Source: an uncultured Myxococcales bacterium
GTDB lineage: Bacteria > Myxococcota_A > Polyangia > Polyangiales > Polyangiaceae
Direction: 5' to 3'
DNA length: 19,762 nt
Assembly: GCA_937998045.1 (NCBI GenBank)
Contig: CALKVG010000745.1
Coordinates: forward strand, 1 to 19,762
The translations under genes were made by a program, and so were the position numbers. Under the pieces are notes generated by a model that worked only from the letters and a program-made list of their open reading frames with translations, had not been told where the DNA came from and searched no databases. How positions within the stretch are numbered: position 1 is the first letter of the stretch; each line of letters opens with the position of its first letter. Of this stretch, positions 1 to 7,285 are shown piece after piece.

Positions 1-1135
1 CCACCGAGGAAGGATCCGAATCGAGCGCCGACGCGAACGTTCCCTGATCGAAGGACAACGTGCCGTCGTCGTTCAGCGTGATGCCGGCGCTCGCCAGCGT
101 CGTGTAGCTTCCCGACGTCCCCGGAATGGGGGCACCGAGCAGCTGCTCGAGCTGACCCAGGGACGATCGCACCGCGTTGTCGCCCTGCAGCATCGTCATG
201 GCGGCTTTCTGGGAGCCGTACCCTGCGATGGAGTGTCCGTCCTTGACGACGTTGTTGTAGGCCGTCACAAACGATTGGACGTTCTGTTCGAGGGTCGAGG
301 GGTCGCTCGCGATCGAGATCGTCGCCGGGCTCGTCGTCGGCTGCGTCACGGCCAGCGTCACCCCGGGGATCGCGTTGGTGATCTGGTTGGTCGGGCTCGT
401 GATCGTGTAGCCGTTGACGCCGTCCACCTGGACCTGCGCGTCCTGCGCGGTCTGGAACGTGGATTTCGCGTTGTAGTTCGGGTCTGTCGACGGATCGAGG
501 CCGAGGCTGAACCCGCCCGACGCGAAGCTCGTCTGCGACTCATCGAAGGAAATGGAGTTTGCGCCGCCCGTATCGAGCCCCGAGACCAGGAGGCGATACT
601 GCGACTGCGAGCTGTCGTACACGACGGACGCTTGCATGCGGAGACCCGAGGTCGAGAGTGCCCCCGCCAGGTCGTTCAGCGACATGCCACTGAGATTGCT
701 GATCGTCGTCGATTTCGCGTTCGCGCCCGCTCCGATGGAGATCGTCAGCGAGCCGCTCATGCCAAGGTCCGCCGTGGGGTCGCTCGCCCCGTTGGAGAGC
801 GAGCGCTGCGCCTGGGCGACCTGGCCAACCGAGACGGTCCACTGGCCGGGCTGTGGCGACCCGCTCGCGACCGTGTTCGCCACGACCGACGAGTCGCTGG
901 AGGTGGCCGTCATCGACTGGAAGGCGCCCGGAGTCGACAGGGCGGTGACCGCGCTCTTCAGCGCGGAAAGGTCGCTCGAGAAGGCGGAGATCGCGCCAGA
1001 GGCGGACTGGATACTCTGCTGCTGCGTGTTGAGCTGATTGAGCGGCTGCGATTCGATCGAGACGAGGGAGCTTACGAGGGTCGTCGTGTCGATGCCGCCC
1101 AGTCCAAGCGCGGCGAGGTTGATGGCGTTGCTCAT
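1..1135 (-). CDS. fliD: Flagellar filament cap protein FliD (partial, C-terminus beyond window)
   Basis: FliD (hook-associated protein 2) caps the growing filament outside the cell and helps flagellin subunits fold into it. The frame stays open from an ATG at 1135 to the left edge, giving 378 codons of a protein usually about 450-500 residues or longer. The N-terminus starts MSNAINLAALGLGGIDTTTL, a typical FliD_N opening with a Ser/Gln-rich coiled-coil-prone stretch after it. The part nearest the edge contains YNNVVKDG, then LQGDNAVRSSLGQL, then ITLNDDGTLSFD, which is the FliD C-terminal domain pattern. A GAGGAG Shine-Dalgarno lies just upstream of the ATG and decides the start. It follows flagellin on the same strand, behind a hairpin terminator and a sigma-54-like promoter, so it is probably its own transcription unit. 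Family assignment is firm; the missing end cannot be judged. Confidence 0.93.
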   Translation of the reverse strand, partial: MSNAINLAALGLGGIDTTTLVSSLVSIESQPLNQLNTQQQSIQSASGAISAFSSDLSALKSAVTALSTPGAFQSMTATSSDSSVVANTVASGSPQPGQWTVSVGQVAQAQRSLSNGASDPTADLGMSGSLTISIGAGANAKSTTISNLSGMSLNDLAGALSTSGLRMQASVVYDSSQSQYRLLVSGLDTGGANSISFDESQTSFASGGFSLGLDPSTDPNYNAKSTFQTAQDAQVQVDGVNGYTITSPTNQITNAIPGVTLAVTQPTTSPATISIASDPSTLEQNVQSFVTAYNNVVKDGHSIAGYGSQKAAMTMLQGDNAVRSSLGQLEQLLGAPIPGTSGSYTTLASAGITLNDDGTLSFDQGTFASALDSDPSSV

Positions 1136-1180
1136 TGTGTGCTCCTCGCTCCCATCGACGTCCGCTCAAGCGATAGCGTT

Positions 1181-1196
1181 TGCGAGAGGCGTGCCG
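1181..1196 (-). promoter_or_regulatory. Candidate sigma-54 (-24/-12) promoter for fliD
   Basis: On the minus strand the sequence reads CGGCAC-GCCTC-TCGCA. It matches the sigma-54 consensus TGGCAC-N5-TTGCA at 9 of 11 positions and keeps both invariant pairs, GG and GC, with exactly 10 bases between them. Transcription would start near 1170, leaving a leader of about 34 nt that contains the fliD ribosome site. Its -24 element overlaps the downstream arm of the flagellin terminator hairpin. This is a pattern match only; no activator site has been identified. Confidence 0.5.
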
Positions 1197-1224
1197 CACG
1201 CCGCCGTCGCTGGCGGCGTGCGGC
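1193..1224 (-). terminator. Hairpin terminator downstream of flagellin
   Basis: A perfect inverted repeat has 13-bp arms at 1193-1205 and 1212-1224 (GCCGCACGCCGCC and its complement) around a 6-nt loop. It starts 12 nt after the flagellin stop codon. A second, small 5-bp hairpin (CCCAC/GTGGG, 1224-1236) lies between the stop and the main stem. No clear U-run follows, as is common in GC-rich genomes, so it may act as a terminator or as a 3'-end stabiliser of the flagellin mRNA. Confidence 0.7.
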
Positions 1225-1236
1225 CCACCGTGTGGG

Positions 1237-2073
1237 TCAGCCGAGGAGCTTCAGCGCCAGCTGCGGCGCCGAGTTGGCCTGCGACAGGACCGAGGCACCG
1301 GCCTGCGCCAGCACCTGCTCGCGCGCAAGCTGCGAGGTCTCCGAGGCAACGTCGACGTCCTGAATCGTGCTGAGTGCAGCCGAGAGGTTCGTCTGCGTCG
1401 ACTCGATGGTCGCGGCAGCGTCCGAGAGGCGGTTCATCGCCGCACCGAACCCGGCGCGCTGCGTCGAGAGGGTGCTCATCGCGGCGTCGATCGCCGTCAG
1501 AATGTTGCCACCGCCCGACGCCGACGTGACGCTCGCGCCCGCGAGGCTCAGACCCGTCGAGTCGGCGCCGCCGAACGTGACGTTGATCTGGTCGTTGGCC
1601 GAGCCGTTAATGCCGACCTGGTAGGTGACGCTGAAGCTCGCGCCGGCCGTGCCGCTCGAGAGCAGCGCCGACCCGTTGAACGTCGTATCCGTCGCCACCC
1701 GGTCGATTTCGCTGAGGTCCTGCTGGAACTCCGTGTTCAGGTTGTTGACGTCCTTCGAGGCCATGGTGCCGTTCTGCGCCTCGACGGCCAGCTGACGCAT
1801 ACGCGTGAGGAGCGAGTCCACCTGGTTGGCCGCGCTGTCGGCGGTTTGCACCATGCTCACGGCGTCGTTCGCGTTCTGTTGCGCCATCGCGTACGACTGA
1901 ACCTGGGCATTCATGCTCTTCGCGATGCCGAGGCCTGCCGCGTCGTCCGCCGCGCTGTTGATCCGGTAGCCGCTGGACAGCTTGGTGAAGCTGCTGTTGA
2001 GCGACATCTGGGTCGTGTTGAAATTCTGCTCGGCGAAGAGGGCCGAGGTGTTCGTCTGGAGATAGATAGCCAT
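1237..2073 (-). CDS. fliC: Flagellin (short, D0/D1-type)
   Basis: Flagellin is the filament subunit, exported through the flagellar type III gate. The protein is 278 residues. Its N-terminal D0/D1 region carries the signature SSGYRINSAADDAAGLGIAK (about residues 33-52) and then the RQLAVEAQNGT pattern. The C-terminal D1/D0 half has QDVDVASETSQLAREQVL and ends QANSAPQLALKLLG, the usual flagellin terminus. Between these lies only a short, Gly/Ser/Thr-rich section (about 140-190), so the large surface domains D2 and D3 are missing. An AAGGAG ribosome site precedes the ATG at 2073. A structured leader lies upstream and a strong hairpin downstream, as expected for a highly expressed single-gene message. 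The symbol fliC is by family; some lineages would call it flaA or hag. Confidence 0.96.
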   Translation of the reverse strand: MAIYLQTNTSALFAEQNFNTTQMSLNSSFTKLSSGYRINSAADDAAGLGIAKSMNAQVQSYAMAQQNANDAVSMVQTADSAANQVDSLLTRMRQLAVEAQNGTMASKDVNNLNTEFQQDLSEIDRVATDTTFNGSALLSSGTAGASFSVTYQVGINGSANDQINVTFGGADSTGLSLAGASVTSASGGGNILTAIDAAMSTLSTQRAGFGAAMNRLSDAAATIESTQTNLSAALSTIQDVDVASETSQLAREQVLAQAGASVLSQANSAPQLALKLLG

Positions 2074-2101
2074 GGGAGTGCTCCTTCTTGGAGGTGGGTT
2101 C

Positions 2102-2141
2102 GACGCCGTCGTGGCGTCCTTTCGGGCCGGTCAATCCGGCC
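2102..2141 (-). other. Two tandem hairpins in the flagellin leader
   Basis: Two perfect inverted repeats sit close together in the 113-nt gap upstream of flagellin: GACGCC-5 nt-GGCGTC at 2102-2118 and GGCCGG-5 nt-CCGGCC at 2125-2141. Both have 6-bp arms and 5-nt loops and are separated by 6 nt. They fall between the stop of the FlgJ-like gene and the flagellin ribosome site. They could be leader structures of the flagellin mRNA or a terminator for the upstream gene; the sequence does not decide between these. Confidence 0.45.
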
Positions 2142-2152
2142 GTCACTCCCAA

Positions 2153-2179
2153 CGAACGGCGGGAGGGGGGACTCCTTGA
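2153..2179 (-). promoter_or_regulatory. Weak candidate sigma-28 promoter for flagellin
   Basis: The minus strand reads TCAAGGAG, then 11 nt, then GCCGTTCG. This has the exact 11-nt spacing of the sigma-28 consensus (TAAAGTTT-N11-GCCGATAA) and a perfect GCCG core, but only about 9 of 16 positions match. Such a score is expected about once by chance in a region this size. It is listed because flagellin is a classic FliA target, fliA is in this window, and no sigma-54 match with GG-N10-GC was found in the same gap. Confidence 0.22.
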
Positions 2180-2186
2180 GCAGAAA

Positions 2187-2846
2187 TCACTCTTTCGGGT
2201 CGGGGTCGGCGATTCGCGCCGCCGTCGACGCGACCGCGTCGAGCACGCGCGAGAGCTCCGCAGACGTGGAGAACTCCGTCGGGGGCGCTTCCAGCGCGCC
2301 GCCAGCGCTCCCCGCCGCCCCTGCTGCGCTCGCCGCGGCGCCGGCGGCGTGACGCAGCCCGGCTGCGTATTCCGCTTCGGGGGCGGTGTAGTAGTGCGCC
2401 TGCTTGAGTGCGTGCGCGAAGCCGTCGATGTTGCCCGCAGAGGCTTGCGCGAAGGCACCGGGGAATCGGGCCCGCAATACGGCGATGTAGTCCCGCGCTC
2501 CGGCGTCGAGGGACGAGTACGCGCGAAAGCCCTGGGCGAGATGCATGTCCTTGCCGCCCAGCACCTCGCGCGTCATGTAGGTGGCGGTATCGCCTTGCGG
2601 GCTGGCTCCCTTGATGCCGCCGAAGTTGAAGTTGAACATCTGCTGCCCGCCGGCAGTCTCGAGGGACACCTGGGCGGACAGGACGTTGAGCGTATGCGCG
2701 TTCGGCGGGACGCCCGTCGCGTCCTGGAGCGCTCGAGCCAGCGCGGAGCGGACCGACGACATCGCCGACGGCGTGCGGCGCGCTTCCACATCGCGAACCG
2801 CGGAGGTGCTCGCAGGCCCGTTTGCGACGCGCACGCGGTCGAGCAA
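2187..2846 (-). CDS. FlgJ-type peptidoglycan hydrolase (glucosaminidase/lysozyme-like domain)
   Basis: This is probably a peptidoglycan-cleaving enzyme that opens the wall for the flagellar rod. Residues about 50-165 fit the glucosaminidase domain found in FlgJ: SAQVSLETAGG with the likely catalytic Glu at 63, then FNFNFGGIKG (71-80), FRAYSSLDAGARDY and YYTAPEAEYAAGL. The FlgJ N-terminal rod-cap domain is absent, and the C-terminus is a low-complexity Ala/Gly stretch followed by a short helix-prone tail. The longest frame begins with TTG at 2846 and has no good ribosome site; a GTG at 2834 or an ATG at 2762 are alternatives, so the start is uncertain. It lies just upstream of flagellin on the same strand, which supports a flagellar role. 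I leave the symbol empty because the FlgJ half that defines the name is missing. Confidence 0.75.
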   Translation of the reverse strand: MLDRVRVANGPASTSAVRDVEARRTPSAMSSVRSALARALQDATGVPPNAHTLNVLSAQVSLETAGGQQMFNFNFGGIKGASPQGDTATYMTREVLGGKDMHLAQGFRAYSSLDAGARDYIAVLRARFPGAFAQASAGNIDGFAHALKQAHYYTAPEAEYAAGLRHAAGAAASAAGAAGSAGGALEAPPTEFSTSAELSRVLDAVASTAARIADPDPKE

Positions 2847-2983
2847 AGCAACACGCGGGCCTAGAGCCGATGCCGCAAGTGGTCGCGACGTTCGCGATAC
2901 CTACCAAGAGGGTCGCGAGTGCAAAAGCACTGGAGGGCCGGCAGCCCCCCACGAGACCATCGAAGTGGCGACTATTGGCTACG

Positions 2984-4435
2984 TCATCCCGACAGCGACG
3001 GACTTGCCAGGGGCCCGGTGCACACTCCGGGGATTCCGAAGGTCGTCACATCGGAGAACCCCATGGCATTGCAGATCGACACGAGCAGGTTGTTGTGCGG
3101 CACGCCCGGGTACTGAAGGAAGCGCCCCGACTTGATCGCGCCGCCCGCACCGCCGAAAATGACCCACGGGATGTTCTGGTAGGAGTGCGTGTTGCCGACG
3201 CCCAGCTCGTTGCCCCACAAGATGAGGGAGTTGTCGAGCATCTTCGAGCCATCGGTCTCCACCGTTGCCGCCAGCTGATCCATCAGATAGTTGACCTGCT
3301 GCGCTTGCCAGATGTTCATGAGAATGAGGTTCTCGATGTTCGCGCTGTCGTGGTCGTCGCAGTGAGACGTCGTGTGGTGCTCCTCATTGGCCCCGGCGAA
3401 CGGGTAGTATTGCCAGCTGTCCGCATTGGCGAACATGAACGTCGATACGTTCGTCATGCCGCACGAGTGCGCCAGCACCATCAGATCCAGCTGTGTCTTC
3501 GTGATGGTTGGGAAATTGGCCATGTCCATCGGATCCAACGCCGACGGCGCGGTCGGCGCCTTGCACGCGACGGCGCTGTTGCTCAGCGATTGTTCGAGCG
3601 TGCGGATCCCCGTCAAGTGCGCCTCGAGGCGCGTCTGGTCGGACGTGGTCAGCTTGGGCTTGAGCGCCGCGATATCGGCCTGCAAGAAGTCGAGCACGCT
3701 CTTGCGATCGGCCAGTAGCCCTTGCAGTTGCGTCGACGATAGGCCGGAGTTGGCGAACATCTTCGAATACATCTGCACCGGATCCATGATCGGCACGTTC
3801 GGCTGGTTGGCCGCGGCGTACGAGCTGACGTCCAGCGGGTGCCCTCCGATGGCCCGCACAGCAAACTCGAGCGACGGGAAGGTCGTCTTCGTTCCAATGC
3901 GCTGAGCGATGACGGCATCCACCGAGATGTGATCCGCGTTTCCCGCCGGGCCGCCGGCGCCCTGGTAGCTGCCCGTGAGCAGCGAACCCCCGGTCAGCAT
4001 CGCTCCCGGCCCCTTCATGTGGGGGCCACCCGGCTTGTTGGTCATCGTGCCGAGCTGGTCCGACACAGTGGAAATCATGTCGACGCCCTGGAGCACGATC
4101 ATCTGGGACACATGCGCCGCCAGCGGCGTCAGGATCCGACCGAGGCTCGCCGCCGTGAGGGGTGTGTCGGTCCCCGAGTTCACCCCCTGACAATGGTTGG
4201 GCGAGTTCGAGACGTTACCCGAGCAGCCCGGGAAGAACTCCGCGGCGATCGTGCCGTTCGCCGAGAAGAGACCGATGAAACGCCGCGCAGCGGGCGCGCT
4301 CGCGTCCGCGCCAAACGCGGTGGCCACCTTCCAGACGGGACTCGTCAGGAGCACGGCCAAGCCGCTCATCCCTCCCAGGAGGCGGCGGCGGCTGACTTTC
4401 GTGCGATGGTCGATGGGCTCTCGTACGTTGCTCAT
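2984..4435 (-). CDS. DUF1552 family protein, Tat-exported
   Basis: This is a 483-residue member of the DUF1552 family, common in Planctomycetes and myxobacteria and of unknown function. The N-terminus has a twin-arginine signal: SRRRLLGG at 15-22, a hydrophobic stretch to about 40, and a likely cut after an AFGADA-type site. The core shows family features, including FIGLFSANGT near the mature start, GPGAMLTGG, and a C-terminal ILWGNELGVGNTHSY and PHNNLLVSICNAMG. Export by Tat suggests it folds, perhaps with a cofactor, before crossing the membrane. The ATG at 4435 has a GAGAGGTG ribosome site. It starts 15 nt after the DUF1592-family gene, the usual partner order in these genomes, so the two are almost certainly co-transcribed. 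No catalytic residues can be assigned from the sequence alone. Confidence 0.92.
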   Translation of the reverse strand: MSNVREPIDHRTKVSRRRLLGGMSGLAVLLTSPVWKVATAFGADASAPAARRFIGLFSANGTIAAEFFPGCSGNVSNSPNHCQGVNSGTDTPLTAASLGRILTPLAAHVSQMIVLQGVDMISTVSDQLGTMTNKPGGPHMKGPGAMLTGGSLLTGSYQGAGGPAGNADHISVDAVIAQRIGTKTTFPSLEFAVRAIGGHPLDVSSYAAANQPNVPIMDPVQMYSKMFANSGLSSTQLQGLLADRKSVLDFLQADIAALKPKLTTSDQTRLEAHLTGIRTLEQSLSNSAVACKAPTAPSALDPMDMANFPTITKTQLDLMVLAHSCGMTNVSTFMFANADSWQYYPFAGANEEHHTTSHCDDHDSANIENLILMNIWQAQQVNYLMDQLAATVETDGSKMLDNSLILWGNELGVGNTHSYQNIPWVIFGGAGGAIKSGRFLQYPGVPHNNLLVSICNAMGFSDVTTFGIPGVCTGPLASPSLSG

Positions 4436-4450
4436 GTCGACACCTCTCGA

Positions 4451-6217
4451 TCACTGCACACTGCGGTAGAGGAACGCGTCGCTCTGAACGAGCGCCGCGG
4501 GCAGCACGCTGACGCTGTCGTTGGCCTTGTGAAACGCGTCGTCGATGCTCTTCATCGAGCAGTTGTCCGCTTGCTGCTCGTAGCGGGACATCGTGTAGCG
4601 GAACCACTGTCGCGCGACGCACTGGCGGACCTGCGTGCTCCCGACCAGCTTGCTCGCCAGCCCGGTGATACCAGTGAAGGGGCCGTCGATGTCCGTCTTG
4701 AACGACCCCTCGATGTTGCCGCTCACGTCGATGGCCTGGTTGCCGTCCGTCGTCTGCAGGCGCCCCAGCCCGTCGTAGTCGCCGAAACCGAAGCCGATCG
4801 GATCCATCAGCGTGTGGCAGCTGCTGCATGCCGGGTTCGTCTCGTGCTCGCTCAGGCGCTCCCGCACGGAAACCCCCGCCTCGACGGCGGGCGGCATCGG
4901 AACGTTCGGCGGCGGCGAGGGAAGGTCCTGGCATAGCAGGACCTCGCGCACGAATTTCCCTCGATAGATTGGCCACGGCTGATTGGGCTTGGCCATCAGC
5001 GTCAGGAGCGCGGGCAGCGTGAGTATGCCGGATGCCTGGCCCGCGGGCACGCTTACCTTCTGGAAGGTGGTCAACGTGTTCCCGGCGGTCGTCCCGTAGT
5101 AACTGTTGAGGTCACTGTTCACGAACACGTCCGGGGAAGTCAGCAGTGCCGTAAGCGTGCCGCCCTGCTGATTGAGCACATCGTCGAAGAAGGCCTGGGC
5201 CTGGCCCTGCATCGACGCCGGAAGTGTCGCCACCTTGGTCCAGGCCGGGTAGGTGCCGGGATCCTTGACGGCGGAGGGCAGCCCCGAAAGCTCGATCAGG
5301 TCCTCGAGGAACCCGCGCACCAGGTTCTGCCCCTTGGGATCCTGCAGCATTCGTGTGAGCTGCGCCGATACTTGGTCCTTGGTTGTGAGCGCTCCGGCCG
5401 CCGCGGCCTGGGTCAGCGTGGCGTCCGGCAGCGTGTTCCACAGCACGTACGAGAGACGAGCCGCTACCTCGTACGGGGAGAGTTGCACCGCGGTCGGCCC
5501 AGCGGCTTGCCCGGTGCCGATCTCCACCCTGTAGAGAAAGCGCGGCGACTGGAGCATCCCGCGCAGAACCAGCTCGATCCCGTGGGCGTCGCTGACCATG
5601 GCGCCGGCATCGTAGAGGGCCATGTGGCGGGCGATGTCCGCCGGGTCGGTGAGCGGCGCGCGGTACGCGAGCGATCCGAAGCTCTGCACGAAGTTCTGCG
5701 CGCACGTGCGCTTGTCCATCCCGCTGGCGCACGGGTCGATGCTCGCCAGCGTCGCGGCGTCTCCGACGGCGGCCGCCGCCACGAGCTCCGCGGCCGTCTG
5801 ATAGTTCGTCACGCTGGAGAGGTCGATGTTGGCCTGTATGAGCCCGAACTGCGCGGTTTGGCCGTCGGTGACCTGGTACGCGTCGTTGGCACCCAGGGCG
5901 CTGTCCAGATTCGGCGTCACGGCGCCGAACAGGCCTTGGAGCGTGTTCGCGTACTGTGCGCGGGTGAGGAGAAGCAGGGGTGTCGATGCCGAACTCGGCG
6001 TCGATGACGTACACGGGAACGCATCGACCGACGAGCCCGAGCTGCCCGTTCCCCCGCCCCCGGAGCTCGAGCCGGGTTGACTCGAGCCCGGTCCACCGGC
6101 TCCGGGTCCGATGTCCGATCCTCCGTCCCCGATATTTCCAACGCAGGCGGCGAAGCAGCTCAAGAGGATCGTTGCGCCGGCGGCGAGCGCGCTCACTTGA
6201 ATGCGATGCGTCATCAT
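4451..6217 (-). CDS. DUF1592/DUF1588/DUF1585 multidomain lipoprotein with CxxCH motif
   Basis: This is a 588-residue exported protein of the Planctomycetes/myxobacterial DUF1592 family. The start is one of two adjacent ATGs (6217 or 6214) behind GAAGAGGTG; the frame is open further upstream, but that part does not look coding. A hydrophobic signal ends in Cys21 or Cys25 (ILLSC or FAAC), so it is probably a lipoprotein. A Gly/Ser linker follows (30-68). The domains in order are DUF1587-like (LTRAQYANTLQGLFG, about 84-98), DUF1595-like (SLAYRAPLTDP, about 182-192), DUF1592 (about 215-345), DUF1588 with CSSCHTLMDP at 464-473, and DUF1585 (about 515-585, VRQCVARQWFRYTMSRYE). The CxxCH could bind one c-type haem; the separate N-terminal cytochrome domain of some relatives is absent. 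Its partner, the DUF1552 protein, follows after 15 nt. Biochemical role unknown. Confidence 0.9.
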   Translation of the reverse strand: MMTHRIQVSALAAGATILLSCFAACVGNIGDGGSDIGPGAGGPGSSQPGSSSGGGGTGSSGSSVDAFPCTSSTPSSASTPLLLLTRAQYANTLQGLFGAVTPNLDSALGANDAYQVTDGQTAQFGLIQANIDLSSVTNYQTAAELVAAAAVGDAATLASIDPCASGMDKRTCAQNFVQSFGSLAYRAPLTDPADIARHMALYDAGAMVSDAHGIELVLRGMLQSPRFLYRVEIGTGQAAGPTAVQLSPYEVAARLSYVLWNTLPDATLTQAAAAGALTTKDQVSAQLTRMLQDPKGQNLVRGFLEDLIELSGLPSAVKDPGTYPAWTKVATLPASMQGQAQAFFDDVLNQQGGTLTALLTSPDVFVNSDLNSYYGTTAGNTLTTFQKVSVPAGQASGILTLPALLTLMAKPNQPWPIYRGKFVREVLLCQDLPSPPPNVPMPPAVEAGVSVRERLSEHETNPACSSCHTLMDPIGFGFGDYDGLGRLQTTDGNQAIDVSGNIEGSFKTDIDGPFTGITGLASKLVGSTQVRQCVARQWFRYTMSRYEQQADNCSMKSIDDAFHKANDSVSVLPAALVQSDAFLYRSVQ

Positions 6218-6300
6218 CCGTGCACCTCTTCGCTTTCGCTCGAATCCCACTTCAGCTGTTAGTGGCCCTCGACCGTGCCCAGGATCACCCGGCGCCGGCG

Positions 6301-7254
6301 TCATCCGCGCCGCCGCACGCGCAGGGCGTAGACGAAGTAGGTTCGGTCCAAGCGCCCGCTCCAGAGCCACGGCGCCAAAAAGTCGGGATCCCATACGCGC
6401 TCGCGGAAGCTGCCGCTCGAGAGGATGCTCGTGACGAGCGCAGGGTGGGCGACGTGATAGCAGGCGCCGGACGCAATGATTTGATTCATCACCTCCTGGA
6501 GGCTTCGGGAAACGTCCAGGTCCTTGAGCGGAAACATGCTCGACGAGGTGAGATCGCTGACGAAGAGCGACGCGCCCCCGTCCACGGTCAACCCGACGAG
6601 AGCGTGAAGATGCGTACCCACCAGGGACAGCCGGATGGGCCGGAGCATGGCGTGTCTTTCACCCAGCGCGTCCATCGCGGCGAAGGCCATCTGCGTGAGA
6701 ACGCACGCGGAGACGACGACGTCGAACGGGCCCGGCAAGCGCGCGAGCAGCGCCTGCGCGGTCGAGGCACCCAGCGCGTCGAGCTGCGCCGGCGTCGGCG
6801 GCCGGCGCCTCCACTCGTTCAGGCGTTTGGTCATGCCCGACAGGTCCACCCGTGCGTGCGGTCGCAGGCGCGTTCGAACGGCCGGAGGCTGCCGGGCGAT
6901 CCCGCGGGCGAGCGCGGTCGCGTCGATGTCCACGAGGTGAATCTCGGAGAACGCGAGCGACAGCTGTTCGAGATCGAGGTCGTTGCACGCGCCTGCGCCC
7001 AGGATGCAAAGTCGACCGCCGGGACCGCCGGCCGACGACAGGACGGCCTCGGTCATGTGCGCGCGGTGATGCGCGTACAGCGTCCAGTCGTCGTCACCCG
7101 CGTTCTGATCCGCGCGCCCGCGCCCGTGAGCAAGGGCGGCGCTCGACGGCGAGCGGGGGATAGGGCTATCTCTGTTCGTGGTCCTCTGTTCGTGGTCCTC
7201 GCCGGCGGCGCCGATCAGTACTCGATGATCGATTCCAGGAGCGCGTCCCACCAA
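6301..7254 (-). CDS. SAM-dependent methyltransferase-like protein
   Basis: The 317-residue frame contains a Rossmann-type SAM-binding pattern: LCILGAGACNDLDL (82-95) as motif I and IHLVDID (105-111) as the acidic strand-2 end. A later strand, PFDVVVSACVLTQM, fits motif IV/post-IV. The C-terminal half has HLHALVGLTVDGG and ends YFVYALRVRRRG. Substrate is unknown. The first 50 or so residues are Arg/Pro/Ser-rich, overlap a 14-bp tandem DNA repeat, and lack a ribosome site at the TTG (7254) or GTG (7251); the true start may be internal. The next clear ATG, at 7056, would remove DDDWTLYAHH, which looks like part of the fold. It lies 83 nt upstream of the DUF1592-family gene on the same strand and could share its message. 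Gene is likely real; start and function are uncertain. Confidence 0.72.
   Translation of the reverse strand: MVGRAPGIDHRVLIGAAGEDHEQRTTNRDSPIPRSPSSAALAHGRGRADQNAGDDDWTLYAHHRAHMTEAVLSSAGGPGGRLCILGAGACNDLDLEQLSLAFSEIHLVDIDATALARGIARQPPAVRTRLRPHARVDLSGMTKRLNEWRRRPPTPAQLDALGASTAQALLARLPGPFDVVVSACVLTQMAFAAMDALGERHAMLRPIRLSLVGTHLHALVGLTVDGGASLFVSDLTSSSMFPLKDLDVSRSLQEVMNQIIASGACYHVAHPALVTSILSSGSFRERVWDPDFLAPWLWSGRLDRTYFVYALRVRRRG
7170..7200. repeat. 14-bp tandem direct repeat (about 2.2 copies)
   Basis: The unit CTCTGTTCGTGGTC occurs at 7170-7183 and again at 7184-7197 without change, followed by the first three bases of a third copy. It sits just after an imperfect palindrome, GATAG-GG-CTATC (7159-7170). 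It falls in the doubtful N-terminal part of the methyltransferase frame and upstream of the divergent lipoprotein gene, so it could be regulatory or simply slippage-derived. Confidence 0.7.
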
Positions 7255-7285
7255 TCCCAGGGGGGCGACTCCCGGAGCTCACGGC

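Noticed and set aside
2847..2866. GG-N10-GC match (CGGCTC-TAGGC-CCGCG) upstream of the FlgJ-like gene as a sigma-54 promoter
   Set aside because: Only 6 of 11 consensus positions match, and transcription would begin inside the listed start codon. GG-N10-GC alone is common in GC-rich DNA.
2918..2931. AGTGC-AAAA-GCACT hairpin downstream of the DUF1552 gene as a terminator
   Set aside because: Only a 5-bp stem, followed on the minus strand by CGCGACC rather than a U-run; too weak to call.
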